From positions 22,515-86,514 of the forward strand of contig JBPCNO010000048.1 in assembly GCA_051001135.1 (NCBI GenBank): a stretch of 64,000 nt of DNA, written 5' to 3'. A program made the translations under genes and the position numbers. This document shows positions 16,444-23,458 of the stretch, piece after piece. Within the stretch, counting starts at the first letter, position 1. Each line of letters starts with the position of its first letter. A model generated the notes under the pieces. It did no database searches. It saw only the letters and a program-made list of their open reading frames with translations, and had not been told where the DNA came from. This stretch comes from CAWHMN01 sp051001135 (GTDB lineage Bacteria; Acidobacteriota; Terriglobia; Terriglobales; Acidobacteriaceae).

Positions 16444-17499
16444 ATGACGACTCGAACCTCACCGACCAATCTTCTGAACCTCACCTTTCCCGCCGAGTTC
16501 ACGCCTGGAGCGCGCAGCGCCGTTCACACCTGCCTGCGCATTCAGCCCAGCGAAAAAGTTACCCTGATCACCGACGAAGCTACCGCGCCCATCGCCGCCT
16601 CGCTCGCTCGCGAACTCGATGCGCTGGGCTGCACCTGGAACGGCTTCGTGCTCGAAGAGCTTGCGCCCCGCCCACTTGCCGGCATGCCGCAGCCCGTGCT
16701 CGACGACATGGAATCCAGTCAGGTCTCCATCTTTGCCGTGCTGGTGCAACAGAACGAATTGCGCTCGCGCCGGCAGATGACCGATGTCGTCAATCGCCGG
16801 CGCATGCGTCACGCGCACATGGTCAACATCACACCCGAGATCATGACCGAGGGTATGCGCGCGGACTTCAATCTGGTTGACCGTCTCAGTCAGAAGGTGC
16901 TCGATCGCGCCCGCGCCGCGGTCGCCGTCCGTGCCACGACCGCCGCCGGCACGAACATCCGCGCCGATCTTAATCTCAACTACAAGTGGCTCAAGACCAG
17001 TGGCATCATCAGTCCGGACAAGTGGGGAAATCTTCCTGGCGGCGAGGTCTTTACCGCGCCCGGCGAAGTTAACGGCGTCTTTGTCGTCGACGGTGTGGTG
17101 GGCGACTATCTCTGTCAACGCCACGGTCTGCTCAGCAAAACGCCGCTCATCATCCGCATAGCCAACAATCGCATCGTCTCCTGCGAGTCGGAGAATGTGC
17201 AACTTCGCGATGAGTTCTGGGAATACACGCACCGCGATGAGAACTCCGATCGCGTGGGCGAATTCGCCATCGGCACCAACATCGGAGTCACTCGCATGAT
17301 CGGCAATATCCTGCAGGACGAAAAATTTCCCGGCATCCATATCGCATTCGGCGATCCCTACGGCGAGCACACCGGCGCCAAGTGGACCTCGACCACGCAT
17401 ATCGATGTCGTCGGCCTTCGCTTCAACATCTGGCTGGTCGCGCCGGATGGTACCGAGCAGCAGATCATGCGAGAGGGTAGCTTCCTGATCGAAGCCTAG
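16444..17499 (+). CDS. M29-family aminopeptidase (leucyl aminopeptidase-like)
   Basis: A 351-residue metallopeptidase of the AmpS/AmpT type. Likely metal ligands are in LPGGEVFTAPGE (Glu), EFAIGTN (Glu), YGEHTGAKW (His) and TTHIDVVG (His and Asp), matching the M29 order. The N-terminal half is a Rossmann-like domain. It removes N-terminal residues from peptides and depends on divalent metal; cytoplasmic, with no signal peptide. It starts 96 bases after the YbdK-type gene and ends 10 bases before the next gene. In this setting it could trim or recycle the amide product of the two ligases. Confidence 0.85.
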   Translation: MTTRTSPTNLLNLTFPAEFTPGARSAVHTCLRIQPSEKVTLITDEATAPIAASLARELDALGCTWNGFVLEELAPRPLAGMPQPVLDDMESSQVSIFAVLVQQNELRSRRQMTDVVNRRRMRHAHMVNITPEIMTEGMRADFNLVDRLSQKVLDRARAAVAVRATTAAGTNIRADLNLNYKWLKTSGIISPDKWGNLPGGEVFTAPGEVNGVFVVDGVVGDYLCQRHGLLSKTPLIIRIANNRIVSCESENVQLRDEFWEYTHRDENSDRVGEFAIGTNIGVTRMIGNILQDEKFPGIHIAFGDPYGEHTGAKWTSTTHIDVVGLRFNIWLVAPDGTEQQIMREGSFLIEA

Positions 17500-17509
17500 A
17501 CAGCCGCTC

Positions 17510-18727
17510 ATGGTCCCGGAACTCCGCAACGACTTCAATCAGCGCTACACCCCGGAACACTACCGGATCCTGGTGTCGCGCCTGGCCGAGACGGCGCGCA
17601 CCCGCATCGATTTTCGTGTTGCCGAGACGCCCTGCTTCTTCCCGCAGTCCCTGCTCGATACCATCGCACAGGCCGGCGCCGACCTCACTCATCAGTTACT
17701 AGCGAACCCCACCTATCTCGAACTCTCCTCCGCCGCTGTCCCGGAGCGCTTCCGGGTGCCGCAGGCCACCGCGCGACCCCATTTCATGACCGCCGATTTC
17801 GGCCTGGTACGTGAGGCCGACGGCACGCTCACGCCGCGTCTGGTGGAACTGCAGGCCTTTCCTTCGATTTACGGCATGCAGTCCGTCATTTCGCGCGAGT
17901 ACGTTGACGCCTTCGAGCTCGATGAGCGGCTGCAATGGTTCCTCAACGACCACACCGAGACCAGCTACTGGCAACTGCTCGAGAGCGTCATCGTTGGCGA
18001 TCACGATCCGGAGAATGTGATCCTGCTCGAGGTCGACCCCGCATCGCAGAAGACGCTGCCGGACTTCAACATTACCGAGGATCGTCTCGGCATCCGTACA
18101 GTGGATATCTCCACCCTGGTCAAGCAGGGCAATCGGCTCTTCTACCGCCACCGCGACAGCCTTATTCCCATTCATCGCATCTACAATCGCGCCATCGTCG
18201 ATGAGATCGTTCGGAGGGATATTCAGCTTCCATTCGACTATCGCGACGACCTGGACGTGGAGTGGGCCGGGCACCCCAACTGGTACTTCCGCATCAGCAA
18301 GTTCTCCATTCCATTTCTCGATCACCCTACTGTGCCCCCGGCGGTCTTTCTGGATGACTGGTTTGCGGGCAAGGGAAGAGATCGTCTGCCGCAAGACCGT
18401 ACGCAGTGGGTCTTCAAACCGCTCTACTCCTTCGCCGGTAAGGGGATACAGTTCGCTCCCACCGATGCCGACCTGGCGTCGGTACCCGTCGCGGAGCGGC
18501 ATAACTATTTGCTACAGCAGCGGGTACAATTTGCCTCGGTCATCGATACGCCCCACGGCCCCACCCAGCCGGAGATCCGCATCTTCTATCTGTGGCCCGA
18601 TGGCGAAGAGCTACAGCCGGTCCTTTCGCTGCTGCGTCTCGGCCGCGGACTCATGATGGGCGTGGACCACAACCGCGACCGCGAATGGGTCGGCGCATCC
18701 GCCGGCCTCTTCCTCCCCGGGAGCTAA
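17510..18727 (+). CDS. Uncharacterised protein with ATP-grasp-like C-terminal region
   Basis: A 405-residue protein starting 10 bases after the M29 gene. I do not recognise a named family. Near residues 295-315 the block WVFKPLYSFAGKGIQFAPT has the KP-x-x-S-x-x-G-x-G-I form of an ATP-grasp nucleotide loop. It is followed by LLQQRVQFASVI and PEIRIFYLW, as in the acceptor strand of ATP-grasp folds. The N-terminal half has ADFGLVREADGTLTPRLVELQ and SIYGMQ, resembling substrate entrances of glutathionylspermidine-synthase-like permuted ATP-grasps, but this is only a likeness. If right, the cluster has two ATP-grasp enzymes plus one GCS2 ligase. Confidence 0.7.
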   Translation: MVPELRNDFNQRYTPEHYRILVSRLAETARTRIDFRVAETPCFFPQSLLDTIAQAGADLTHQLLANPTYLELSSAAVPERFRVPQATARPHFMTADFGLVREADGTLTPRLVELQAFPSIYGMQSVISREYVDAFELDERLQWFLNDHTETSYWQLLESVIVGDHDPENVILLEVDPASQKTLPDFNITEDRLGIRTVDISTLVKQGNRLFYRHRDSLIPIHRIYNRAIVDEIVRRDIQLPFDYRDDLDVEWAGHPNWYFRISKFSIPFLDHPTVPPAVFLDDWFAGKGRDRLPQDRTQWVFKPLYSFAGKGIQFAPTDADLASVPVAERHNYLLQQRVQFASVIDTPHGPTQPEIRIFYLWPDGEELQPVLSLLRLGRGLMMGVDHNRDREWVGASAGLFLPGS

Positions 18728-18800
18728 TTTCAGCCACAAAACGGAATGCGCATACTGAGCGCAGCAACGAAACCGAGCCGCACACAGTCTAAGAGCCCAT

Positions 18801-19259
18801 ATGCAAAGCCTTCCGGTAAAGCTATCCTCGCGCGTCCGCCAGGCCATCCAGTTCGCTACCATCCGCCACCTGGGGCAGAAGGACAAAGCGGGCAAGCCCT
18901 ACATTGCGCACTGCTATCGCGTCGCTCTCGGCGTCTGGGGCTACGGTGAAGAACACTTCATCGCCGCCATTCTGCATGACACCGTCGAAGATACTCCGAC
19001 CACGCTGGACGAGATCGAGAAGCTCTTCGGCACCACCATCCGCGATGCCGTTGACAGCGTGACGCGTCGCGAACAGCCGAAGAAGGAGCCTTACGAAGAC
19101 TTCGTGCTTCGCTCCAAGGCCAACCCCATCGGACGCATCGTCAAGATCTCCGATGTCTATGACAACATGTCTCCCGAGCGGCGCATCGAGCCACCGAGCG
19201 ACCTGGCGAAGAAGATGGAGCGTTACGAGAGGGCGCTCGCCGAGCTGACCCGCGACTAG
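18801..19259 (+). CDS. Small HD-domain hydrolase, Mesh1/small-alarmone-hydrolase-like
   Basis: A 152-residue single-domain protein with the metal-binding HD pattern of the (p)ppGpp hydrolase half of RelA/SpoT: KAGKPYIAHCYRVA (His), AAILHDTVEDT (His-Asp and Glu-Asp), and KISDVYDNMSPER (Asp-x-x-x-Asn). It lacks the synthetase, TGS and ACT domains, so it fits small alarmone hydrolases (Mesh1-type) or related nucleotide pyrophosphohydrolases. The reaction would be removal of a 3' pyrophosphate from an alarmone. It sits between the ligase cluster and queG on the same strand. Confidence 0.8.
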   Translation: MQSLPVKLSSRVRQAIQFATIRHLGQKDKAGKPYIAHCYRVALGVWGYGEEHFIAAILHDTVEDTPTTLDEIEKLFGTTIRDAVDSVTRREQPKKEPYEDFVLRSKANPIGRIVKISDVYDNMSPERRIEPPSDLAKKMERYERALAELTRD

Positions 19260-19457
19260 GAGCGGCGCCGGGGGCCATCATCTCTTTTTCTCACCGTTCT
19301 TTTTCTCGCCGTTCTTTTTGACACCGTATCATCCCGACTGGAACGTAGCGAAGTGGAGGGATCTGCTTCTGCTTTGTCATTGCATCCAGATGTCTGCCCG
19401 ACGGATCCGCGGCGGCGGCTTTCTGCGCGTCGCCAAAGATCCCGCTACCATAGAAGC

Positions 19458-20690
19458 ATGTCCGTCTTCCACCTGCCTCCTGAGGAGTTGATGCGTCTGG
19501 CGCAGCGGGAGGGCTTCGGCGGCGCCGGTATCGTGGGCATAGCCGCAGGCGAGCCGGACGAGCAGGGGAAGAAGCAGGGAAGCGGCTCTTACTTCGAAGA
19601 CTGGATCGCACACGGCCGCGCCGGTGAGATGGAATATCTGAAGCGGCGCAACGATGCCGGGGTCTTCCTCCGCTCCGAGGTGCGCGCTGCCTTCCCCTGG
19701 GCCAACTCAGTGATCGTCTGCGCGGCGAACTACAATTCGGCCGCACCGCTCTCCATCGATCCCGCTCCGCCCGAAACCGGCTGGATCGCCCGCTATGCCT
19801 GGAGCGGTCGCGCCAATCCAGCGGCCGGCGATCCCGGCTCCAATCCCGACTCGCTCCTGCCCAGCGACTATCACGACGTTCTTCTGACGCGGCTGCGCTC
19901 ACTCGAAGCTCGCTTGAAAGACCTGCTCGGCCCCTTCGAATCCCGAGCCTATGTCGACACCGGACCGCTCATCGAACGCAGCTTTGCGCAGCAGGCCGGC
20001 ATCGGTTGGACAGGCAAGAATACCTGCGTCTTGAATCAGGAGCTGGGATCCTGGCTCTTTCTCGGCGTCATTGTGACGTCGCTCAGTGTCGCGCCGGACG
20101 CGGTTCCCACCCCGGCCGTGGATCGCTGCGGCACCTGCCGCCGCTGCATCGATGCGTGTCCAACCGAGGCGCTGACCGCTCCGCGCGAGATGGACGCCAC
20201 CCGCTGCATCTCTTACCTCACCATCGAGAAGCGCGGCGTCATTGCGGAAGAACTCCGCGCGCCCATGGGCCGCCAGATCTTCGGTTGCGACATCTGCCAG
20301 GATGTGTGCCCCTGGAATACAAGGTCGTCCGCGAAGTCGCCGGCCCCCGACGCCGATCTCACCCCCCGTCCGCAGCTCATCAATCCCTCGCTCGAATGGC
20401 TGGCCATGCTGGATGCTGCCGCCTTTAACCGGCTCTTCCGCGGCTCGCCGATCAAACGCGCGAAGCATGCCGGACTGCGTCGCAACGTGGCCATCGCCAT
20501 GGGCAACAGCAGCGACGAGCGCTTTCTGCCGCAACTCAAGGCATGGTCCACCGCGGACGATCCGGTGCTGGCCGAGACCGCGCAATGGGCGATGCGTCGA
20601 TTGCGTCCAATCACGGCAGGCATCGCTCACGAAGAGGCTGACGCCCCAGCGCAAAACGGCCTCTCCGCGTCAGAGAGGCCGTTTCGGTGA
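19458..20690 (+). CDS. queG: Epoxyqueuosine reductase
   Basis: QueG reduces epoxyqueuosine to queuosine in the wobble position of GUN tRNAs, using cobalamin and two [4Fe-4S] clusters. The ATG at 19458 (MSVFHLPPEELMRLA) matches the family start; the open frame continues upstream. Diagnostic parts are the N-terminal ESYFEDWIAHGRAGEMEYL-like region, VDTGPLIERSFAQQAGIGWTGKNT (split around residue 180), the ferredoxin set CGTCRRCIDACP, and CDICQDVCPW. The last 30 residues form a HEAT-like helical end. The stop codon lies immediately after a strong hairpin that is inside the coding region (20654-20684). Confidence 0.94.
   Translation: MSVFHLPPEELMRLAQREGFGGAGIVGIAAGEPDEQGKKQGSGSYFEDWIAHGRAGEMEYLKRRNDAGVFLRSEVRAAFPWANSVIVCAANYNSAAPLSIDPAPPETGWIARYAWSGRANPAAGDPGSNPDSLLPSDYHDVLLTRLRSLEARLKDLLGPFESRAYVDTGPLIERSFAQQAGIGWTGKNTCVLNQELGSWLFLGVIVTSLSVAPDAVPTPAVDRCGTCRRCIDACPTEALTAPREMDATRCISYLTIEKRGVIAEELRAPMGRQIFGCDICQDVCPWNTRSSAKSPAPDADLTPRPQLINPSLEWLAMLDAAAFNRLFRGSPIKRAKHAGLRRNVAIAMGNSSDERFLPQLKAWSTADDPVLAETAQWAMRRLRPITAGIAHEEADAPAQNGLSASERPFR
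20654..20684. terminator. Hairpin at the queG/cspA convergence, probable bidirectional terminator
   Basis: AAACGGCCTCTC (20654-20665) and GAGAGGCCGTTT (20673-20684) form a perfect 12-bp stem with a 7-base loop. On the minus strand it is followed by TTTT, so it can terminate cspA; it also encodes the last residues of queG. Confidence 0.7.
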
Positions 20691-20709
20691 TGCATGATTC
20701 CAGTGTTTG

Positions 20710-20916
20710 CTAGGCGTTGCGTGAAACGTTCGCAGCATTCAGCCCCTTGGGGCCCTGCTGGCATTCGAACTCGACTCCCTCGCCCTCGTTCAGCGTCTTA
20801 TAGCCGTTTTCCTGAATGGCGGAAAAATGCACAAAAACATCCTCCCCGGTGGACCGCTGAATGAAACCGTAACCCTTTGCGCCATTAAACCATTTCACCA
20901 CGCCCTGCTCTTTCAC
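20710..20916 (-). CDS. Cold shock protein (CspA family)
   Basis: A 68-residue OB-fold RNA chaperone. RNP1 is KGYGFIQ and RNP2 is DVFVHFSAI, with the N-terminal GVVKWFNGAKG loop; it binds single-stranded RNA/DNA in the cytoplasm. The start is a GTG at 20916 with AAAGGAG seven bases ahead. The gene has a leader of almost 200 bases with a hairpin and a strong promoter (described separately), as is typical of cold-regulated csp genes. It converges with queG and shares a terminator hairpin with it. Confidence 0.96.
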   Translation of the reverse strand: MKEQGVVKWFNGAKGYGFIQRSTGEDVFVHFSAIQENGYKTLNEGEGVEFECQQGPKGLNAANVSRNA

Positions 20917-21112
20917 CTGGAACTCCTTTCACCTCTGTGTGGATAGGTTCCGGAAGCTCTCCAGAAACGCAAAAAGCCGCCTTCAGCGTCAAAGGACGCT
21001 TTAGCAGCTTTCGGTCAAAGTTGATCTTCGCGGAACGGCAAAACCAAAACATCAAAAAACGGCCTTCCAAACATGTGCTGCCGATGTACCTCCGGCAAAG
21101 GCAGGTCCACCG
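20917..21112 (-). promoter_or_regulatory. Long structured 5' leader of cspA
   Basis: From the predicted start near 21112 to the GTG at 20916 is about 195 bases without a gene. It includes a stem AGCGTC-CTTT-GACGCT followed by GGCGGCTTTTTG, which could act as a hairpin or attenuator, and the Shine-Dalgarno AAAGGAG at its end. Long leaders of this kind fold differently with temperature in known csp genes; here that is inference. Confidence 0.5.
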
Positions 21113-21119
21113 TCCTACT

Positions 21120-21148
21120 TTTATGGCAGGAAACCGGGCTAAGTGCAA
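21120..21148 (-). promoter_or_regulatory. Sigma-70-type promoter of cspA
   Basis: On the minus strand, TTGCAC (21143-21148) and CATAAA (21120-21125) are separated by exactly 17 bases, a good housekeeping promoter match pointing into the cspA leader. Confidence 0.65.
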
Positions 21149-21238
21149 GAAAAATTTACGGAGAATGAGGCCACGCTGCTCTCTTCCAGCCGCCCCGCGC
21201 AGCCATAGAAGCCCATTGATTTACACTCCTGCCTAAGC

Positions 21239-23356
21239 ATGTCCCGCTTCCTCGCACGACTTGAGACCAGGGCTACACGACCGCTCAAAATGCGCCCCCC
21301 TGTGGGTTTTGTTGAGCGGAGCGGCTTCTGGCTGCTGCTGGTCTTTGTCCTGACCCTTGTTATCGAGCGCCTTATCCCCGGCTCGCGCGGCGGCCTGACC
21401 ACAGCGCTCAACGTGCTCAGCCTGGTGCTGCTGCTCATCTGTGGCGGCATCCTGCTCTACCGCTGGACCTTCAAGCACCTGCTCTGGAAGGTGCGCAATC
21501 GCCTGATCGTCACCTATCTGCTCATGGGCCTCACGCCGGTGGTGCTCTTTATCATTCTCGCCACCATCTCCGCCTACGTCTTCGCGGGACAGTTCGCTAC
21601 CTTTGCCGCGACCGAACAGCTCAACGATCTGATCGCCCGGCTCTCTGCGGAAAACCGCGCGTTGGCGGTGCACGTAGGCCACAGCGTGGCCGTCAGCCAT
21701 GGGGCGCCAGGCGTGGTTCAACTCCCGGACTCGGCCGAAGTCGCCTCCATGTCCGGCGATTCTTCGGTCGTCGCAGTCGAAGCCTGGGACAACGGCCGCC
21801 CGGTCAAGCTCACCGGTGGCCAATCGCTGAAGCTGACCCCGGTCGAAGCCAACGCCATTCCGCTGCCAAATTGGGTGCCGTCCCGTTTCCGCGGCGTGGT
21901 GTTCCTCAACCGCCGCCTGTTTCTATGTGCCGTCGATAAGCTGCAAACCCCCGGCCACGCCATCGCCCTTGTCTCCGCCATGCCGTTGGACGGCGTCACC
22001 CTTCGCACACTGGCCCGTGGCCTGGGCATCATGCGCATCCTGCCGGCAGTCAACCTCCAGCGCGATACGGAACTGCACCCCAATGCCCGCATCGTGCGGC
22101 GGTCTTCCAAAGCGCTCGATGTGGATGCCGGCGGTGAAGAGATCAGCGGCGGTATCCTGCCTCCTCCGATCTATTTCTTTGACAATCGCGTCACCTTCGG
22201 CGCACCTCTTCCCACCACTGACTGGACTAGCGGACACCCCGCGATCAGCCTTCTCTCCGTTACCTCCCGTCCCACTCTGCTCTATGGCAAGCTCTTCGGC
22301 ACCGCACTGCAGGTGGGCGATACAGTTCGCGACGCGCTGATTGCCATCGCCGTATTGTTTGCCGTGCTGGAGCTCATCGCCTTTATTATGGCCGTGCGCC
22401 TGAACCGCACCATCACCCGGTCCATCGCCGATCTCTACGGCGCCACCATGGCCATCGATCGCGGCGATTTCAATCACCGCATACGCGTGCAGCGGCGCGA
22501 CCAGCTTGGCGTTCTCAGCACCTCGTTCAACAGTATGTCGGAGTCGCTGCAGAAGCTGCTCGAGCAGCAGCGCGAAAAGGAACGCATGCAGAGCGAACTG
22601 GCCATCGCGCAGGAGGTGCAGAACAATCTTTTCCCGCAGGGTGAGATCAAGATTCCTGGGCTGGAACTGCACGGCATCTGCAAGCCGGCACGCACGGTCA
22701 GCGGCGACTACTACGATTTCCTGCTCATGGGCAAGACCGAGCTCTGCCTCGCGCTGGGCGACATCAGCGGCAAAGGTATCTCCGCCGCGCTGCTCATGGC
22801 CGGCCTTCACTCCGCCGTCCGCGCCTACCGCTTCGCCGGCGAAGATTGCGAAGAGAACGCCAACTCCGGCTTTACCGGCATTGCCACCTTCAGCTCACCC
22901 GGCAAAGTTCTCAGCCTGCTCAATCGCCATCTCTATCGCAGCACCGCTCCGGAGAAGTACGCGACGCTCTTTCTCGCCCACTATGACGCCCATACGCGGA
23001 AGCTGACGTACTCCAACGGCGGCCAATTGCCGCCGCTTGTGCTCTGCGCCAACGGCCAGATCAAACGGCTGGACTGCGGCGGTTCCGTCGTTGGCCTGCT
23101 CAATAACATGCGCTACGATGAGGCCAGCATCACGCTCGACCCGGGCGATCTCCTCGTCGCGTACAGCGACGGTGTAACCGAACCGGAGAATGACTTCGGC
23201 GAGTTCGGCGAGGACCGCTTGATGGAGATCGTCAAGCGCCATCGCCACCAACCCCTCGCCGTCATCTCCAGCCAGACGCTGCAAGCGCTCCGCGGTTGGA
23301 TCGGCGACGGCGAACAGCCGGACGACATTACCCTCGTCCTCGCCCGGCAAATGTAA
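21239..23356 (+). CDS. Membrane-bound HAMP / PP2C-type serine phosphatase (RsbU/SpoIIE-like)
   Basis: A 705-residue sensor phosphatase. Membrane segments lie at about residues 30-45, 55-75 and 95-125, with a further one near 360-385 after a periplasmic domain. A HAMP linker follows (LNRTITRSIADLYGATMAID), then a coiled coil (LQKLLEQQREKERMQSELAIA). The C-terminal 240 residues are the PP2C core: VSGDYYDFL, LGDISGKGISAALLMA, SNGGQLPPLVL, and the end motif SDGVTEPEN with QPDDITLVLAR. Such enzymes dephosphorylate STAS-domain anti-anti-sigma proteins in partner-switching control; a STAS protein is encoded at 50142, 27 kb away. No kinase partner is adjacent. Confidence 0.9.
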   Translation: MSRFLARLETRATRPLKMRPPVGFVERSGFWLLLVFVLTLVIERLIPGSRGGLTTALNVLSLVLLLICGGILLYRWTFKHLLWKVRNRLIVTYLLMGLTPVVLFIILATISAYVFAGQFATFAATEQLNDLIARLSAENRALAVHVGHSVAVSHGAPGVVQLPDSAEVASMSGDSSVVAVEAWDNGRPVKLTGGQSLKLTPVEANAIPLPNWVPSRFRGVVFLNRRLFLCAVDKLQTPGHAIALVSAMPLDGVTLRTLARGLGIMRILPAVNLQRDTELHPNARIVRRSSKALDVDAGGEEISGGILPPPIYFFDNRVTFGAPLPTTDWTSGHPAISLLSVTSRPTLLYGKLFGTALQVGDTVRDALIAIAVLFAVLELIAFIMAVRLNRTITRSIADLYGATMAIDRGDFNHRIRVQRRDQLGVLSTSFNSMSESLQKLLEQQREKERMQSELAIAQEVQNNLFPQGEIKIPGLELHGICKPARTVSGDYYDFLLMGKTELCLALGDISGKGISAALLMAGLHSAVRAYRFAGEDCEENANSGFTGIATFSSPGKVLSLLNRHLYRSTAPEKYATLFLAHYDAHTRKLTYSNGGQLPPLVLCANGQIKRLDCGGSVVGLLNNMRYDEASITLDPGDLLVAYSDGVTEPENDFGEFGEDRLMEIVKRHRHQPLAVISSQTLQALRGWIGDGEQPDDITLVLARQM

Positions 23357-23458
23357 CCAGCTACTCCGCGTTTGCACCACGCCCCATTCGTTTTATGAGC
23401 TATTCCAATTAGGCTAAACTGCAAGCGCTTACAAAATCTGCCTTCGGAGCCCCCGCCC

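Noticed and set aside
16459..17538. 359-codon minus-strand frame opposite the M29 aminopeptidase
   Set aside because: Antisense shadow of a gene with clear metal-ligand motifs.
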